A DNA stretch of 64,000 nt. Source: Amia ocellicauda (lineage: Eukaryota > Chordata > Actinopteri > Amiiformes > Amiidae). A model generated the notes under the pieces. The model ran no database searches, had not been told where the DNA came from, and saw nothing but the letters and a program-made list of their open reading frames with translations. Shown one piece after another: positions 35,504 through 49,024 of this stretch. Every line of letters starts with the position of its first letter. Position 1 is the stretch's first letter. The DNA lies in contig NC_089863.1 of the NCBI RefSeq assembly GCF_036373705.1, forward strand, positions 5,639,357 through 5,703,356, in the 5' to 3' direction. The position numbers and the translations under genes are program-made.

Positions 35504-36230
35504 TTATTTAAGATGCAAAGATTAGTAATGTGATGAATAATATTTTATACACATCTGCTGCGTGAAGAATGCTGACCAGCACCAGTCTACTCAAACACTC
35601 CAATATCAGCAACAAACTTAGGTTATGTTATGTTCATTATTATGCAGGAGGTAAACCATCTGGTATTTGAATGAGATGTAATCACTTCCAATAGATAAGA
35701 CTGTAACCTGTCTATCTGAAGATGCAAAAAGGCTTCTCCAAACTCACATGTATATTTATCTATAATCTATATTTATGTTTTATGGAATAAACTTGTTACT
35801 TCTTCATCGCTGTATCCTGGGATTTACTAAAACCACTACAGATATAAAGAGCGATAATAATCTTGAATTCAATAAACATGATCCAGTGATTGTGCAGCTC
35901 TTGACTGCAGGTCTCTGCGCATACAGGGTGTTTAATGAGTCGCTGAATCGGCGCTGCTGTTTAAACCGAGACAGTCGATACCATCCCACACAGAGATCAC
36001 CAGACCAGCCCACCTGCTCACTGATTGGGTTAGGAAGAACCGTCACTCAAAACTACTCGACCAATGGAGAGCCATGATCCACGCCTCCCTGTAAATCCCA
36101 CCCTCACGACAAAACAGCGCCAAAACTCGTAAACGAAAGAAAAAAAATCGAAAGCAAAGAAACTGGCGACGAAAACAAAAAATGCAGCATCACAAGCAAA
36201 GACGAGGGCTGCAGGCCAGTCTTGATAAAG

Positions 36231-36740
36231 TTTTTTTTTTTTTTGATTTCAATACATTTATTTGTTTTCAATTCTATAAATGTTGCATTCGATTTTTTTA
36301 TTTTTGATCTCAAAATCAATTTTTTGACTAGAGGCAGAGGAGGGTCGTGGTTTGGAGGAGGTGCGACGGCGAGGGCTGACTACCGGAGTACTGGCAGGAC
36401 CAGCACTGAAGGGTGCTGCTATCTCTGAAGCTCCAAAGTCAGCCAGCTCCTCAACCAGCCGCTCCCTGAAGGCCAACTGTGTGAGATGCGCCAGCCCTTT
36501 CACCTTGGTCAGGTGCTGGTGCAGGATGAAGGAGCTGACGACAGCAGTGTCCACAAAGTGGTAAAAGAGGGTCTTGTACCACTTCATGGTCTTCTGCAGG
36601 ACATGGCAGTAGCCGACCAGAGCATCGGACAGGTCGACGCCCCCAATTCCAGCAGTGTAGTCCTTCACGGCACAAGGGATGGGGACATCCTTCCGTATCC
36701 AAGCTCCATTCTCCTTCACTCGGCGATTGGCAAAGTCATA
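36231..36740 (-). pseudogene. piggyBac-like 3' fragment, copy P15 (A type)
   Basis: Frame 36258-36719. Ser replaces Asn in AVVNSFIL (ggagctgac on +), a private change in a conserved position. 14-base poly(A). Confidence 0.8.
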
Positions 36741-37321
36741 TAGATATTAATTCATACATACAGTTAGGTCCATAACTGGGTAGATGAGTAGTGGAGGACA
36801 CCGTGAGCACACTGGCCTGGTCTGGCTACCCAAGTAGGGGTACTGATGCGGAGGTTCCTAGGGGCAGCCATGGGGGAGGAGCAATGGCAGGTAGCGGTCC
36901 TCAGGCCACTGCAGGAGGAGCTGCTGACGTGGCACCAGTGGATCACAAAGACAGTGCAACACCTCCACTAGGGTTTCTACAGGGCCAGTGCCGATGAGAT
37001 GTGGAAGACTTCTGCCGACTGGCAGATGCAAGACGCTGAATCGGCGCTGCTGTTGAAACCGAGACAGTCGATACCATCCCACACAGAGATCACCAGACCA
37101 GCCCACCTGCTCACTGATTGGGTTAGGAAGAACCGTCACTCAAAACTACTGGACCAATGGAGAGCCGAGATCCACGCCTCCCTGTAAATCCCACCCTCAC
37201 GACAAAACAGCGCCAAAACTCGTAAACGAAAGAAAAAAATCAAAAGCAAAGAAACGGGCGACGAAAACAAAATTGCAGCATCGCAAGCAAAGACGGGGGC
37301 TGCAGGCCAGTTTTGATAAAG

Positions 37322-37834
37322 TTTTTTTTTTTTTTTTTGCTTTCGATACATTTATTTGTTTTCAATTCTATAAATGTTGCATTCGATTTTTTTATTTTTG
37401 ATCTCAAAATCAATTTTTTGACTAGAGGCAGAGGAGGGTCGTGGTTTGGAGGAGGTGCGACGGCGAGGGCTGACTACCGGAGTACTGGCAGGACCAGCAC
37501 TGAAGGGTGCTGCTATCTCTGAAGCTCCAAAGTCAGCCAGCTCCTCAAACAGCCGCTCCCTGAAGGCCAACTGTGTGAGATGCGCCAGCCCTTTCACCTT
37601 GGTCAGGTGCTGGTGCAGGATGAAGGAGTTGACGACAGCAGTGTCCACAAAGTGGTAAAAGAGGGTCTTCTACCACTTCATGGTCTTCTGCAGGACATGG
37701 CAGTAGCCAAGCAGAGCATCGGACAGGTCGACGCCCCCAATTCCAGCAGTGTAGTCCTTCACGGCACAAGGGATGGGGACATCCTTCCGTATCCAAGCTC
37801 CATTCTCCTTCACTCGGCGATTGGCAAAGTCATA
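37322..37834 (-). pseudogene. piggyBac-like 3' fragment, copy P16 (B type, TAG)
   Basis: Split frame 37670-37927 and 37352-37648, with the RERLFEEL change shared with P3 and P18. 17-base poly(A). Confidence 0.8.
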
Positions 37835-39463
37835 TAGATATATATACATACATACAGTTAGGTCCATAACTGGGTAGATGAGCAGCGGAGGACACCGTGG
37901 GCACACTGGCCTGGTCTGGCTACCCAAGTAGGGGTACTGATGCGGAGGTTCCTAGGGGCAGCCATGGGGGAAGAGCATTGGCAGGTAGCGGTCCTCAGGC
38001 CACTGCAGGAGGAGCTGCTGACGTGGCACCAGTGCATCACAAAGACAGTGCAACACCACCACTAGGGTTTCTACAGGGCCAGTGCCGATGAGATGTGGAA
38101 GACTTCTGCCGACTGGCCAGGAATTGAGAGGAAGGGATTGTGACTGGGTAGCTGAGTTGGCGTGAAGCAGAGAGTGTGTGCCAATGCTATGCGGGAGCGA
38201 GCGCCTGTGTGATAGAGAGCAGAATAGAGTGAGATAGGGAGTTAAGTGTAATTGTTTGGGCGTGGGTCTCAGCCGATAGGGGCCTTTTAGATTGTGTTTT
38301 TTAAGGCCAATAAACCTTCCTGACGTTGCTTTATACTTGTTGTCTGCTAAAGGAAAAAGACCCCCGCTTGCTACAATACTTTTGTTTGTTAACTTTCGAA
38401 CTTTGGATTCACTTGACAATAGTACGTCCACCTGCTTCCGCAGTCAGTGCACCAGTCACAATCATAGATTTTATAGATTTGCTTTAACCCTGGCCAGTAG
38501 GAATTCGACCTGCCCACATCAAACATCTGCGTCTCTCTGCCCCCGCCCCTCCCCCAAGGCATCGCAGGCTGGCAGGCAGCACAGACACAAGGCTGCGCGC
38601 ACACAAGAGCAAACCCACAAGCAGTGACCACATAGATACAGAATACTTTGTAAAAAATAATCCCAACGCTGGACGGGCCCCTTCGCTGGCTGGGGCCCCG
38701 GGACTCGAGCCCTGGTAAGCCCTTGCAATAAGTAAGCCTGACTACACCTATACTTAAGAATTAAACCGGCTCATCGTTATTGAAAGCGAAGAAAATGTGA
38801 ACAATCTTCTGTTTTTCACTTCTGACAGATTACATACAAATTTAAATACATTCGCTACATCATGAATGAACCAACTGGCAATATATTGTCTTTGAAATGA
38901 ACTTTACACCATTCCGCGATACAGCGAATAAAAAGCCTATCATTGAACTTTTATAACGTATATTTTGAAAACAACCACAGTCATACATACAACCTGCTAC
39001 TTGAGAAACATAAATATTCTACTTTTCAGTACATCTAAACATTTGAATAAGTCGTGAAGTGAACTTACTTTAAGCGCACTCTTCGGTCTGAAGTCATCTG
39101 AGGAGCCTTTTCTCAAAGTGGTCTGAAGGAAGAGCACTCGAGCGCTTTCAAATAATGAATCTGGGAACATCTGTGACAGTATCAAACACGTGTTTAATGA
39201 TTTATTATCCATTATTCGAGTTGCATACTGCAACTTCGGAGTCCTATACGACAAGGTCAGTGTGGAACCGTGTATGCATGTCGTTATCCATCCAACACAA
39301 AACTATAATCGTGACTTTTGATCTTTAAAAAACATTGCTCGTGCCACTTTCCTTATGAATACGTTAATACATAATCGAAGTCTTGTGGAGCTTACATCAG
39401 TTCATAATGACACAATCTGTTCCATATTTTGGATCTTTCTATCTCACGAGCAAAGTCACCGCT

Positions 39464-39535
39464 TCCCTGGTGGTCTAGTGGTTAGGATTCGGCGCTCTCA
39501 CCGCCGCGGCCCGGGTTCGATTCCCGGTCAGGGAA
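39464..39535 (+). tRNA. tRNA-Glu(CTC) copy 9, consensus with T5
   Basis: Identical to the reference and followed within 6 bases by TTTTT. By sequence alone this and copy 10 are the best candidates for efficient expression. Confidence 0.98.
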
Positions 39536-39540
39536 CTCGC

Positions 39541-39545
39541 TTTTT
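39541..39545 (+). terminator. Pol III T5 terminator, tRNA 9
   Basis: TTTTT after gaactcgc, 6 bases past the tRNA end. Confidence 0.75.
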
Positions 39546-40135
39546 CCCGCCCCATCCATAAACGAATGGAAAATCAATAAATCAAAACGAGCACTAATCA
39601 CGCTAAGTAGAGTGCATGTTATCAAATATGTATTTCCTGACTTCCCGTTTCAATCCTTGTAATGAGGGTGGGAGGTGCTGTATTGTGAGAAGAAGGGCCA
39701 TGTGCGCTGCTTGCAAAATGCAGGATGCGAAGGTAGCACATTACAAAGGATTGAGGGAGAGAGACGATACTGCATTTCATAATACATCTTGAGACAGGTG
39801 TGAATTCTCACACTGTCAGAGAGTTGGCGCTGTCTTGGAAATATTACAGTGGTGGGTCCAAGGAGACACTTTTGTAAGTCAATCTTATTTGCACGCTTGT
39901 ATTATTTCATGCTAATTTGTCTTTGAGTGACCATCTAGGGAGGCATGTAAGAAATGCTGGAAATAAACTCATTCATGAACGGAAAAGATGTTCAGTTAAA
40001 CTTCCGCAGTTTATTGTTAACCTATTTCTTGCTTTAATTTACTAATGTGATCTTTATAAGTGACATGGGAATCGAGAATTAGTCAAAGGTATTGAAGAGG
40101 TTACTACTGTAATTTGTGAGTTGTTGATTACTATA

Positions 40136-40539
40136 GAGGGAGGGCTGGAAGACTTAAGGGGATCTAAAATATACATTCTTTTTTTGTTTTGATTAGAGAA
40201 ACATTGGTTTGAGCACCAGTTGAGCTTAAAACGTTTGAATTTAGGAGGAGATTAAGGTTAACCATCAACGGCTTTAAGGAAATCCCTGGTTTTGTTGTCC
40301 GTGAGAGCTGTTTGTATGTGTTCAGTTAGCAGTAAAGTGGCTGATGCAAGACGATCTTTTTGTGCAAAAGACAAACTGATTTTCAGATTCTGATTCTGAG
40401 ATTCTAAATAAAAAACTGGCCAGTAAGTATTTTTCCAAATATTTTTTAGAACAGGTACAATGCTGATGGGTCTGTAGTTCGAAATGTGTTCTTTAATCAG
40501 ATGGGGGTGATCAAGCCTTTCTTACAAATGGGATGAGTG
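40136..40539 (-). mobile_element. LINE reverse transcriptase relic, unit 9
   Basis: 404 bp, no indels. Confidence 0.78.
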
Positions 40540-41266
40540 TTATTTAAGATGCAAAGATTAGTAATGTGATGAATAATATTTTATACACATCTGCTGCGTG
40601 AAGAATGCTGACCAGCACCAGTCTACTCAAACACTCCAATATCAGCAACAAACTTAGGTTATGTTATGTTCATTATTATGCAGGAGGTAAACCATCTGGT
40701 ATTTGAATGAGATGTAATCACTTCCAATAGATAAGACTGTAACCTGTCTATCTGAAGATGCAAAAAGGCTTCTCCAAACTCACATGTATATTTATCTATA
40801 ATCTATATTTATGTTTTATGGAATAAACTTGTTACTTCTTCATCGCTGTATCCTGGGATTTACTAAAACCACTACAGATATAAAGAGCGATAATAATCTT
40901 GAATTCAATAAACATGATCCAGTGATTGTGCAGCTCTTGACTGCAGGTCTCTGCGCATACAGGGTGTTTAATGAGTCGCTGAATCGGCGCTGCTGTTTAA
41001 ACCGAGACAGTCGATACCATCCCACACAGAGATCACCAGACCAGCCCACCTGCTCACTGATTGGGTTAGGAAGAACCGTCACTCAAAACTACTCGACCAA
41101 TGGAGAGCCATGATCCACGCCTCCCTGTAAATCCCACCCTCACGACAAAACAGCGCCAAAACTCGTAAACGAAAGAAAAAAAATCGAAAGCAAAGAAACT
41201 GGCGACGAAAACAAAAAATGCAGCATCACAAGCAAAGACGAGGGCTGCAGGCCAGTCTTGATAAAG

Positions 41267-41776
41267 TTTTTTTTTTTTTTGATTTCAATACATTTATTTG
41301 TTTTCAATTCTATAAATGTTGCATTCGATTTTTTTATTTTTGATCTCAAAATCAATTTTTTGACTAGAGGCAGAGGAGGGTCGTGGTTTGGAGGAGGTGC
41401 GACGGCGAGGGCTGACTACTGGAGTACTGGCAGGACCAGCACTGAAGGGTGCTGCTATCTCTGAAGCTCCAAAGTCAGCCAGCTCCTCAACCAGCCGCTC
41501 CCTGAAGGCCAACTGTGTGAGATGCGCCAGCCCTTTCACCTTGGTCAGGTGCTGGTGCAGGATGAAGGAGTTGACGACAGCAGTGTCCACAAAGTGGTAA
41601 AAGAGGGTCTTGTACCACTTCATGGTCTTCTGCAGGACATGGCAGTAGCCGACCAGAGCATCGGACAGGTCGACGCCCCCAATTCCAGCAGTGTAGTCCT
41701 TCACGGCACAAGGGATGGGGACATCCTTCCGTATCCAAGCTCCATTCTCCTTCACTCGGCGATTGGCAAAGTCATA
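41267..41776 (-). pseudogene. piggyBac-like 3' fragment, copy P17 (A type)
   Basis: Frame 41294-41755, 14-base poly(A). One silent change (gactactgg for gactaccgg on +). Confidence 0.8.
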
Positions 41777-42357
41777 TAGATATTAATTCATACATACAGT
41801 TAGGTCCATAACTGGGTAGATGAGTAGTGGAGGACACCGTGAGCACACTGGCCTGGTCTGGCTACCCAAGTAGGGGTACTGATGCGGAGGTTCCTAGGGG
41901 CAGCCATGGGGGAGGAGCAATGGCAGGTAGCGGTCCTCAGGCCACTGCAGGAGGAGCTGCTGACGTGGCACCAGTGGATCACAAAGACAGTGCAACACCT
42001 CCACTAGGGTTTCTACAGGGCCAGTGCCGATGAGATGTGGAAGACTTCTGCCGACTGGCAGATGCAAGACGCTGAATCGGCGCTGCTGTTGAAACCGAGA
42101 CAGTCGATACCATCCCACACAGAGATCACCAGACCAGCCCACCTGCTCACTGATTGGGTTAGGAAGAACCGTCACTCAAAACTACTGGACCAATGGAGAG
42201 CCGAGATCCACGCCTCCCTGTAAATCCCACCCTCACGACAAAACAGCGCCAAAACTCGTAAACGAAAGAAAAAAATCAAAAGCAAAGAAACGGGCGACGA
42301 AAACAAAATTGCAGCATCGCAAGCAAAGACGGGGGCTGCAGGCCAGTTTTGATAAAG

Positions 42358-42870
42358 TTTTTTTTTTTTTTTTTGCTTTCGATACATTTATTTGTTTTCA
42401 ATTCTATAAATTTTGCATTCGATTTTTTTATTTTTGATCTCAAAATCAATTTTTTGACTAGAGGCAGAGGAGGGTCGTGGTTTGGAGGAGGTGCGACGGC
42501 GAGGGCTGACTACCGGAGTACTGGCAGGACCAGCACTGAAGGGTGCTGCTATCTCTGAAGCTCCAAAGTCAGCCAGCTCCTCAAACAGCCGCTCCCTGAA
42601 GGCCAACTGTGTGAGATGCGCCAGCCCTTTCACCTTGGTCAGGTGCTGGTGCAGGATGAAGGAGTTGACGACAGCAGTGTCCACAAAGTGGTAAAAGAGG
42701 GTCTTCTACCACTTCATGGTCTTCTGCAGGACATGGCAGTAGCCAAGCAGAGCATCGGACAGGTCGACGCCCCCAATTCCAGCAGTGTAGTCCTTCACGG
42801 CACAAGGGATGGGGACATCCTTCCGTATCCAAGCTCCATTCTCCTTCACTCGGCGATTGGCAAAGTCATA
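42358..42870 (-). pseudogene. piggyBac-like 3' fragment, copy P18 (B type, TAG)
   Basis: Split frame 42706-42963 and 42388-42684, with RERLFEEL. Lys replaces Asn near the C-terminus (ataaattttgc on +). 17-base poly(A). Confidence 0.8.
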
Positions 42871-44499
42871 TAGATATATATACATACATACAGTTAGGTC
42901 CATAACTGGGTAGATGAGCAGCGGAGGACACCGTGGGCACACTGGCCTGGTCTGGCTACCCAAGTAGGGGTACTGATGCGGAGGTTCCTAGGGGCAGCCA
43001 TGGGGGAAGAGCATTGGCAGGTAGCGGTCCTCAGGCCACTGCAGGAGGAGCTGCTGACGTGGCACCAGTGCATCACAAAGACAGTGCAACACCACCACTA
43101 GGGTTTCTACAGGGCCAGTGCCGATGAGATGTGGAAGACTTCTGCCGACTGGCCAGGAATTGAGAGGAAGGGATTGTGACTGGGTAGCTGAGTTGGCGTG
43201 AAGCAGAGAGTGTGTGCCAATGCTATGCGGGAGCGAGCGCCTGTGTGATAGAGAGCAGAATAGAGTGAGATAGGGAGTTAAGTGTAATTGTTTGGGCGTG
43301 GGTCTCAGCCGATAGGGGCCTTTTAGATTGTGTTTTTTAAGGCCAAGAAACCTTCCTGACGTTGCTTTATACTTGTTGTCTGCTAAAGGAAAAAGACCCC
43401 CGCTTGCTACAATACTTTTGTTTGTTAACTTTCGAACTTTGGATTCACTTGACAATAGTACGTCCACCTGCTTCCGCAGTCAGTGCACCAGTCACAATCA
43501 TAGATTTTATAGATTTGCTTTAACCCTGGCCAGTAGGAATTCGACCTGCCCACATCAAACATCTGCGTCTCTCTGCCCCCGCCCCTCCCCCAAGGCATCG
43601 CAGGCTGGCAGGCAGCACAGACACAAGGCTGCGTGCACACAAGAGCAAACCCACAAGCAGTGACCACATAGATACAGAATACTTTGTAAAAAATAATCCC
43701 AACGCTGGACGGGCCCCTTCGCTGGCTGGGGCCCCGGGACTCGAGCCCTGGTAAGCCCTTGCAATAAGTAAGCCTGACTACACCTATACTTAAGAATTAA
43801 ACCGGCTCATCGTTATTGAAAGCGAAGAAAATGTGAACAATCTTCTGTTTTTCACTTCTGACAGATTACATACAAATTTAAATACATTCGCTACATCATG
43901 AATGAACCAACTGGCAATATATTGTCTTTGAAATGAACTTTACACCATTCCGCGATACAGCGAATAAAAAGCCTATCATTGAACTTTTATAACGTATATT
44001 TTGAAAACAACCACAGTCATACATACAACCTGCTACTTGAGAAACATAAATATTCTACTTTTCAGTACATCTAAACATTTGAATAAGTCGTGAAGTGAAC
44101 TTACTTTAAGCGCACTCTTCGGTCTGAAGTCATCTGAGGAGCCTTTTCTCAAAGTGGTCTGAAGGAAGAGCACTCGAGCGCTTTCAAATAATGAATCTGG
44201 GAACATCTGTGACAGTATCAAACACGTGTTTAATGATTTATTATCCATTATTCGAGTTGCATACTGCAACTTCGGAGTCCTATACGACAAGGTCAGTGTG
44301 GAACCGTGTATGCATGTCGTTATCCATCCAACACAAAACTATAATCGTGACTTTTGATCTTTAAAAAACATTGCTCGTGCCACTTTCCTTATGAATACGT
44401 TAATACATAATCGAAGTCTTGTGGAGCTTACATCAGTTCATAATGACACAATCTGTTCCATATTTTGGATCTTTCTATCTCACGAGCAAAGTCACCGCT

Positions 44500-44571
44500 T
44501 CCCTGGTGGTCTAGTGGTTAGGATTCGGCGCTCTCACCGCCGCGGCCCGGGTTCGATTCCCGGTCAGGGAA
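44500..44571 (+). tRNA. tRNA-Glu(CTC) copy 10, consensus with T5
   Basis: Identical to the reference; TTTTT begins 6 bases downstream. Confidence 0.98.
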
Positions 44572-44576
44572 CTCGC

Positions 44577-44581
44577 TTTTT
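44577..44581 (+). terminator. Pol III T5 terminator, tRNA 10
   Basis: TTTTT after gaactcgc, the same context as in unit 9. Confidence 0.75.
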
Positions 44582-45171
44582 CCCGCCCCATCCATAAACG
44601 AATGGAAAATCAATAAATCAAAACGAGCACTAATCACGCTAAGTAGAGTGCATGTTATCAAATATGTATTTCCTGACTTCCCGTTTCAATCCTTGTAATG
44701 AGGGTGGGAGGTGCTGTATTGTGAGAAGAAGGGCCATGTGCGCTGCTTGCAAAATGCAGGATGCGAAGGTAGCACATTACAAAGGATTGAGGGAGAGAGA
44801 CGATACTGCATTTCATAATACATCTTGAGACAGGTGTGAATTCTCACACTGTCAGAGAGTTGGCGCTGTCTTGGAAATATTACAGTGGTGGGTCCAAGGA
44901 GACACTTTTGTAAGTCAATCTTATTTGCACGCTTGTATTATTTCATGCTAATTTGTCTTTGAGTGACCATCTAGGGAGGCATGTAAGAAATGCTGGAAAT
45001 AAACTCATTCATGAACGGAAAAGATGTTCAGTTAAACTTCCGCAGTTTATTGTTAACCTATTTCTTGCTTTAATTTACTAATGTGATCTTTATAAGTGAC
45101 ATGGGAATCGAGAATTAGTCAAAGGTATTGAAGAGGTTACTACTGTAATTTGTGAGTTGTTGATTACTATA

Positions 45172-45575
45172 GAGGGAGGGCTGGAAGACTTAAGGGGATC
45201 TAAAATATACATTCTTTTTTTGTTTTGATTAGAGAAACATTGGTTTGAGCACCAGTTGAGCTTAAAACGTTTGAATTTAGGAGGAGATTAAGGTTAACCA
45301 TCAACGGCTTTAAGGAAATCCCTGGTTTTGTTGTCCGTGAGAGCTGTTTGTATGTGTTCAGTTAGCAGTAAAGTGGCTGATGCAAGACGATCTTTTTGTG
45401 CAAAAGACAAACTGATTTTCAGATTCTGATTCTGAGATTCTAAATAAAAAACTGGCCAGTAAGTATTTTTCCAAATATTTTTTAGAACAGGTACAATGCT
45501 GATGGGTCTGTAGTTCGAAATGTGTTCTTTAATCAGATGGGGGTGATCAAGCCTTTCTTACAAATGGGATGAGTG
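45172..45575 (-). mobile_element. LINE reverse transcriptase relic, unit 10
   Basis: 404 bp, no indels. Confidence 0.78.
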
Positions 45576-45932
45576 TTATTTAAGATGCAAAGATTAGTAA
45601 TGTGATGAATAATATTTTATACACATCTGCTGCGTGAAGAATGCTGACCAGCACCAGTCTACTCAAACACTCCAATATCAGCAACAAACTTAGGTTATGT
45701 TATGTTCATTATTATGCAGGAGGTAAACCATCTGGTATTTGAATGAGATGTAATCACTTCCAATAGATAAGACTGTAACCTGTCTATCTGAAGATGCAAA
45801 AAGGCTTCTCCAAACTCACATGTATATTTATCTATAATCTATATTTATGTTTTATGGAATAAACTTGTTACTTCTTCATCGCTGTATCCTGGGATTTACT
45901 AAAACCACAACAGATATAAAGAACGATAATAA

Positions 45933-46230
45933 CCAGCTCCTCAACCAGCCGCTCCCTGAAGGCCAACTGTGTGAGATGCGCCAGCCCTTTCACCTTGGTC
46001 AGGTGCTGGTGCAGGATGAAGGAGTTGACGACAGCAGTGTCCACAAAGTGGTAAAGGAGGGTCTTGTACCACTTCATGGTCTTCTGCAGGACATGGCAGT
46101 AGCCAAGCAGAGCATTGGACAGGTCGACGCCCCCAATTCCAGCAGTGTAGTCCTTCACGGCACAAGGGATGGTGACATCCTTCCGTATCCAAGCTCCATT
46201 CTCCTTCACTCGGCGATTGGCAAAGTCATA
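45933..46230 (-). pseudogene. piggyBac-like fragment cut at its 3' end, copy P19
   Basis: Same junction as P10. Asn replaces the second Asp of GGVDLSD (t at 46116 on +), at the position matching the Asp just after the third catalytic Asp of piggyBac. Thr replaces Pro in DVPIP as in P10. Confidence 0.75.
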
Positions 46231-46811
46231 TAGATATATATACATACATACAGTTAGGTCCATAACTGGGTAGATGAGCAGCGGAGGACACCGTGGGCAC
46301 ACTGGCCTGGTCTGGCTACCCAAGTAGGGGTACTGATGCGGAGGTTCCTAGGGGCAGCCATGGGGGAAGAGCATTGGCAGGTAGCGGTCCTCAGGCCACT
46401 GCAGGAGGAGCTGCTGACGTGGCACCAGTGCATCACAAAGACAGTGCAACACCACCACTAGGGTTTCTACAGGGCCAGTGCCGATGAGATGTGGAAGACT
46501 TCTGCCGACTGGCAGATGCAAGACGCTGAATCGGCGCTGCTGTTGAAACCGAGACAGTCGATACCATCCCACACAGAGATCACCAGACCAGCCCACCTGC
46601 TCACTGATTGGGTTAGGAAGAACCGTCACTCAGAACTACTGGACCAATGGAGAGCCGAGATCCACGCCTCCCTGTAAATCCCACCCTCACGACAAAACAG
46701 CGCCAAAACTCGTAAACGAAAGAAAAAAATCAAAAGCAAAGAAACGGGCGACGAAAACAAAATTGCAGCATCGCAAGCAAAGACGGGGGCTGCAGGCCAG
46801 TTTTGATAAAG

Positions 46812-47323
46812 TTTTTTTTTTTTTTTTGCTTTCGATACATTTATTTGTTTTCAATTCTATAAATGTTGCATTCGATTTTTTTATTTTTGATCTCAAAATC
46901 AATTTTTTGACTAGAGGCAGAGGAGGGTCGTGGTTTGGAGGAGGTGCGACGGCGAGGGCTGACTACCGGAGTACTGGCAGGACCAGCACTGAAGGGTGCT
47001 GCTATCTCTGAAGCTCCAAAGTCAGCCAGCTCCTCAACCAGCCGCTCCCTGAAGGCCAACTGTGTGAGATGCGCCAGCCCTTTCACCTTGGTCAGGTGCT
47101 GGTGCAGGATGAAGGAGTTGACGACAGCAGTGTCCACAAAGTGGTAAAAGAGGGTCTTGTACCACTTCATGGTCTTCTGCAGGACATGGCAGTAGCCAAG
47201 CAGAGCATCGGACAGGTCGACGCCCCCAATTCCAGCAGTGTAGTCCTTCACGGCACAAGGGATGGGGACATCCTTCCGTATCCAAGCTCCATTCTCCTTC
47301 ACTCGGCGATTGGCAAAGTCATA
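46812..47323 (-). pseudogene. piggyBac-like 3' fragment, copy P20 (B type, open)
   Basis: 191-codon frame 46841-47416 with intact Tyr. The poly(A) is 16 bases, where other B-type copies have 17. Confidence 0.8.
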
Positions 47324-48952
47324 TAGATATATATACATACATACAGTTAGGTCCATAACTGGGTAGATGAGCAGCGGAGGACACCGTGGGCACACTGGCC
47401 TGGTCTGGCTACCCAAGTAGGGGTACTGATGCGGAGGTTCCTAGGGGCAGCCATGGGGGAAGAGCATTGGCAGGTAGCGGTCCTCAGGCCACTGCAGGAG
47501 GAGCTGCTGACGTGGCACCAGTGCATCACAAAGACAGTGCAACACCACCACTAGGGTTTCTACAGGGCCAGTGCCGATGAGATGTGGAAGACTTCTGCCG
47601 ACTGGCCAGGAATTGAGAGGAAGGGATTGTGACTGGGTAGCTGAGTTGGCGTGAAGCAGAGAGTGTGTGCCAATGCTATGCGGGAGCGAGCGCCTGTGTG
47701 ATAGAGAGCAGAATAGAGTGAGATAGGGAGTTAAGTGTAATTGTTTGGGCGTGGGTCTCAGCCGATAGGGGCCTTTTAGATTGTGTTTTTTAAGGCCAAT
47801 AAACCTTCCTGACGTTGCTTTATACTTGTTGTCTGCTAAAGGAAAAAGACCCCCGCTTGCTACAATACTTTTGTTTGTTAACTTTCGAACTTTGGATTCA
47901 CTTGACAATAGTACGTCCACCTGCTTCCGCAGTCAGTGCACCAGTCACAATCATAGATTTTATAGATTTGCTTTAACCCTGGCCAGTAGGAATTCGACCT
48001 GCCCACATCAAACATCTGCGTCTCTCTGCCCCCGCCCCTCCCCCAAGGCATCGCAGGCTGGCAGGCAGCACAGACACAAGGCTGCGCGCACACAAGAGCA
48101 AACCCACAAGCAGTGACCACATAGATACAGAATACTTTGTAAAAAATAATCCCAACGCTGGACGGGCCCCTTCGCTGGCTGGGGCCCCGGGACTCGAGCC
48201 CTGGTAAGCCCTTGCAATAAGTAAGCCTGACTACACCTATACTTAAGAATTAAACCGGCTCATCGTTATTGAAAGCGAAGAAAATGTGAACAATCTTCTG
48301 TTTTTCACTTCTGACAGATTACATACAAATTTAAATACATTCGCTACATCATGAATGAACCAACTGGCAATATATTGTCTTTGAAATGAACTTTACACCA
48401 TTCCGCGATACAGCGAATAAAAAGCCTATCATTGAACTTTTATAACGTATATTTTGAAAACAACCACAGTCATACATACAACCTGCTACTTGAGAAACAT
48501 AAATATTCTACTTTTCAGTACATCTAAACATTTGAATAAGTCGTGAAGTGAACTTACTTTAAGCGCACTCTTCGGTCTGAAGTCATCTGAGGAGCCTTTT
48601 CTCAAAGTGGTCTGAAGGAATAGCACTCGAGCGCTTTCAAATAATGAATCTGGGAACATCTGTGACAGTATCAAACACGTGTTTAATGATTTATTATCCA
48701 TTATTCGAGTTGCATACTGCAACTTCGGAGTCCTATACGACAAGGTCAGTGTGGAACCGTTTATGCATGTCGTTATCCATCCAACACAAAACTATAATCG
48801 TGACTTTTGATCTTTAAAAAACATTGCTCGTGCCACTTTCCTTATTAATACGTTAATAAATAATTGAAGTCTTGTGGAGCTTACATCAGTTCATAATGTC
48901 ACAATCTGTTCCATATTTTGGATCTTTCTATCTCACGAGCGAAGTCACCGCT

Positions 48953-49024
48953 TCCCTGGTGGTCTAGTGGTTAGGATTCGGCGCTCTCACCGCCGCGGCC
49001 CGGGTTCGATTCCCGGTCAGGGAA
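48953..49024 (+). tRNA. tRNA-Glu(CTC) copy 11, consensus
   Basis: Identical to the reference. The 3' flank is actatctttccc, a private 2-bp shortening; TTT only. Confidence 0.98.

Larger units (their letters stand above)
33108..38119 (+). repeat. Cassette unit 8 (5012 bp)
   Basis: Full-length form with a private 25-bp loss upstream of the tRNA (near 33822, where gacagattacat runs straight into catgaatg). This makes the distance from block A to tRNA 1319 instead of 1344 bp. The spacer is of the units 3-5 base type (ggggatgtaaaat) but keeps gagacaggtgtg. Confidence 0.96.
38120..43155 (+). repeat. Cassette unit 9 (5036 bp)
   Basis: Full-length form. Shares with unit 10 the marks aatacataatcg, ccccatccata and the T5 terminator; shares aaacgaatgg and cgagcactaatc with unit 1 as well. 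Confidence 0.96.
43156..47608 (+). repeat. Cassette unit 10 (4453 bp, deletion form 2 plus a full P)
   Basis: Block A to second spacer are near-identical to unit 9. Then the form 2 junction (45932) leads into a cut piggyBac fragment, followed after the agatgcaaga linker by a complete B-type P module. Units 5 and 12 have the same junction but go straight to block A, so P number changed after the deletion. Confidence 0.95.
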
